Positions 13,688 to 14,966 of a stretch of DNA of 14,966 bases are shown here, one piece after another (position 1 is the stretch's first letter; every line of letters begins with the position of its first letter). The translations under genes and the position numbers were made by a program. Source of the DNA: JBKHJA01 sp046538375 (lineage in GTDB: Bacteria; Acidobacteriota; Aminicenantia; Aminicenantales; Aminicenantaceae). Location of the stretch: contig JBKHJA010000065.1 of assembly GCA_046538375.1 (NCBI GenBank), forward strand, positions 1 to 14,966. Direction: 5' to 3'. The notes beneath the pieces were generated by a model. It made no database searches. It was given only the letters and a program-made list of their open reading frames with translations, and was not told the DNA's origin.

Positions 13688-14860
13688 ATGAAAATCGCCT
13701 TTGTGGTGCAGAGATACGGAAAAGAAGTGATGGGCGGTTCTGAACTTCACTGCCGCCAGGTTGCAGAAAGACTGGCTGACCTCGGTTATGACTGCACCGT
13801 GTACACCACCACTGCCCAGGATTATGTGACCTGGAAAAATGAGTATTCCGCCGGTGAAACTCTGCTCAACGGAGTGGTCATCAAGCGTTATCCTGTGGAA
13901 AGAGAAAGAGATATCCAGTCTTTCAACCGTTTTTCTGACCGGATTTTCAAAGGTAAGCCCACCCCCCAGGATGAGATGGAATGGCTGGAAAAGCAGGGGC
14001 CTTACGCCCCAGCTCTGATTGAGGCTCTGGGAAAAGAGGCCCCAGACCATGATCTTTTTATCTTTTTCACCTACCTTTATTACAACACCTATTGGGGCTT
14101 GAAAAAAGTGATGGGCAATAAAATACTTGTTCCCACAGCTCACCATGAGCCCCCTCTTTATCTTGATATCATGAAGGAAGTCTTTTCCCAACCCCAGGCA
14201 TTTCTGTTCAACACAGAATCAGAAAAAAATTTGCTGGCTGAGCATTTTTCTTTCCAGAACAAATACCAGGATATTGTAGGGGTGGGAGTGGAAATCCCAG
14301 AAACCCCCCGGGACTATTCTTTTTGTTCCCGATACCACATCCATTCTCCCTTTCTTCTTTATGCTGGCCGCATAGAAGCGGGCAAGGGATGCAGAGAACT
14401 GGTGGAATATTTTCTTTCCTATAACCGAAAGACGCCAGAACTGGAGCTTGTGCTTATCGGAAAGCTTTTGATGGATTTGCCGGTCCACCCCAACATCAAA
14501 TACCTGGGTTTTCTTCCCCCTGAGGAAAAGAATGCGGCCATGGCTTCTGCTGTGGTGACTGTTCATCCCTCACCGGTGGAGAGTTTGTGCATGGCTGCTC
14601 TGGAATCCATGGCAGTTCGAACACCTATTTTGGTGCAGGAAAGGACTCCGCCTCTTAAAGAACACGCTCTTAAAGGAAAAAGTGGACTCTTTTTTTCCAA
14701 TTACCAAGAATTTGAAGGGAGTTTGAGCCTCCTTCTTAAGGATTCAAGATTGAGGAGAGGAATGGGGGAGAAGGGGCTGCAGTATGTGAAAAAAAATTAT
14801 TGGTGGCCAAAGATTATGGATAAATACAGGAAGGTTTTCCATCACTTGATGAGTTCATAA
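13688..14860 (+). CDS. GT4-family glycosyltransferase D
   Basis: This 390-aa GT-B glycosyltransferase is a paralogue of glycosyltransferase A. Both begin MxIAFVVQRYG and share GGxELHCR, a YxTWKN segment, a WLExxGPY segment, a YYxxYWG segment and LVPTA. The donor domain starts at LLYAGRIEAGKGCREL (223-238). The E-x7-E motif is Glu298 and Glu306 (ESLCMAALE), at the same positions as in A. Extra differences are an inserted residue near the start and a more basic C-terminus. The ATG is one base after the stop of C, with GAGCAGGA upstream. It is the last complete gene in the window; no plus-strand gene follows before the end. Confidence 0.88.
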   Translation: MKIAFVVQRYGKEVMGGSELHCRQVAERLADLGYDCTVYTTTAQDYVTWKNEYSAGETLLNGVVIKRYPVERERDIQSFNRFSDRIFKGKPTPQDEMEWLEKQGPYAPALIEALGKEAPDHDLFIFFTYLYYNTYWGLKKVMGNKILVPTAHHEPPLYLDIMKEVFSQPQAFLFNTESEKNLLAEHFSFQNKYQDIVGVGVEIPETPRDYSFCSRYHIHSPFLLYAGRIEAGKGCRELVEYFLSYNRKTPELELVLIGKLLMDLPVHPNIKYLGFLPPEEKNAAMASAVVTVHPSPVESLCMAALESMAVRTPILVQERTPPLKEHALKGKSGLFFSNYQEFEGSLSLLLKDSRLRRGMGEKGLQYVKKNYWWPKIMDKYRKVFHHLMSS

Positions 14861-14867
14861 AATCATT

Positions 14868-14889
14868 CCGGAAGCATCTTTTTTTCCGG
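14868..14889. repeat. Short inverted repeat after the glycan operon
   Basis: CCGGAA (14868-14873) and TTCCGG (14884-14889) can form a 6-bp stem, with part of a T-run inside the loop instead of after the stem. It sits eight bases after the last stop. Terminator function is possible but weak by its layout. Confidence 0.4.
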
Positions 14890-14914
14890 GGTGAAATACT
14901 AAGAACATGTGTTT

Positions 14915-14956
14915 GGGAATGGCTTCGCTCCCGTCCAGGTTTTTCACGCCGTTCCC
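14915..14956. repeat. Inverted repeat at the window end
   Basis: GGGAATGGC (14915-14923) faces GCCGTTCCC (14948-14956), a 9-bp inverted repeat with one G-T pair. It encloses a smaller pairing near CTTCGCTCCC. The element is probably cut by the window edge and could be another dispersed palindromic repeat. Confidence 0.4.
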
Positions 14957-14966
14957 TCACCGTCCA

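Noticed and set aside
14868..14889. A rho-independent terminator for the glycan operon
   Set aside because: The T-rich run lies within the loop and not after the stem, and the stem is only 6 bp, so I list it only as an inverted repeat.
1..14966. CRISPR array, retron, toxin-antitoxin or phage-defence system
   Set aside because: There are no regularly spaced repeats, reverse transcriptase, nuclease or toxin-like genes in the window.

Overview
This window is bacterial chromosome from an organism I cannot place with confidence. TsaB, RimI and TruA are bacterial types and Shine-Dalgarno sites are strong. Base composition is intermediate. An uncultured lineage such as Aminicenantes or a deltaproteobacterium-like group would fit, but that is impression rather than proof. 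I see no rRNA, tRNA or CRISPR array.

Layout. (1) 164-1447, minus strand: a secreted von Willebrand factor A protein whose C-terminal half is three tandem ~64-residue repeats. (2) 1448-2044: a decayed stretch holding a probable transposase remnant (minus), a 3' gene fragment (plus) with a textbook terminator, then a sigma70-like promoter. (3) 2066-7431, plus: a tight seven-gene run with an HD-domain protein, two consecutive aconitase-superfamily large/small subunit pairs (LeuC/LeuD-like), TsaB and RimI. (4) 7432-7762: non-coding, repeat-like and hairpin-rich sequence between convergent genes. (5) 7763-9112, minus: TruA and a LOG/TIGR00725-like nucleotide-binding protein. (6) 9113-9434: a 148-bp MITE-like element flanked by TTAA on both sides, then a promoter. 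(7) 9435-14860, plus: a surface-glycan-type operon with a 78-aa charged protein, a 230-aa coiled-coil protein and four GT-B glycosyltransferases. (8) 14861-14966: inverted repeats, no gene.

How the genes work together. The first operon joins two hydro-lyase pairs to tRNA t6A synthesis (TsaB) and ribosomal protein acetylation (RimI). No leuA or leuB is in view, so a leucine role is unproven. Pair 1 keeps the aconitase-family active-site residues I can align. Pair 2 keeps the cluster cysteines but has lost two active-site histidines and one substrate-binding arginine, which makes it the most likely place for new chemistry. The second operon has stop/start overlaps at three junctions and looks like one unit for building a cell-surface or secreted glycan. 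Its glycosyltransferases are ordered A-B-B'-A' by similarity. The second one carries an in-frame run of ten G, a possible phase-variation switch.
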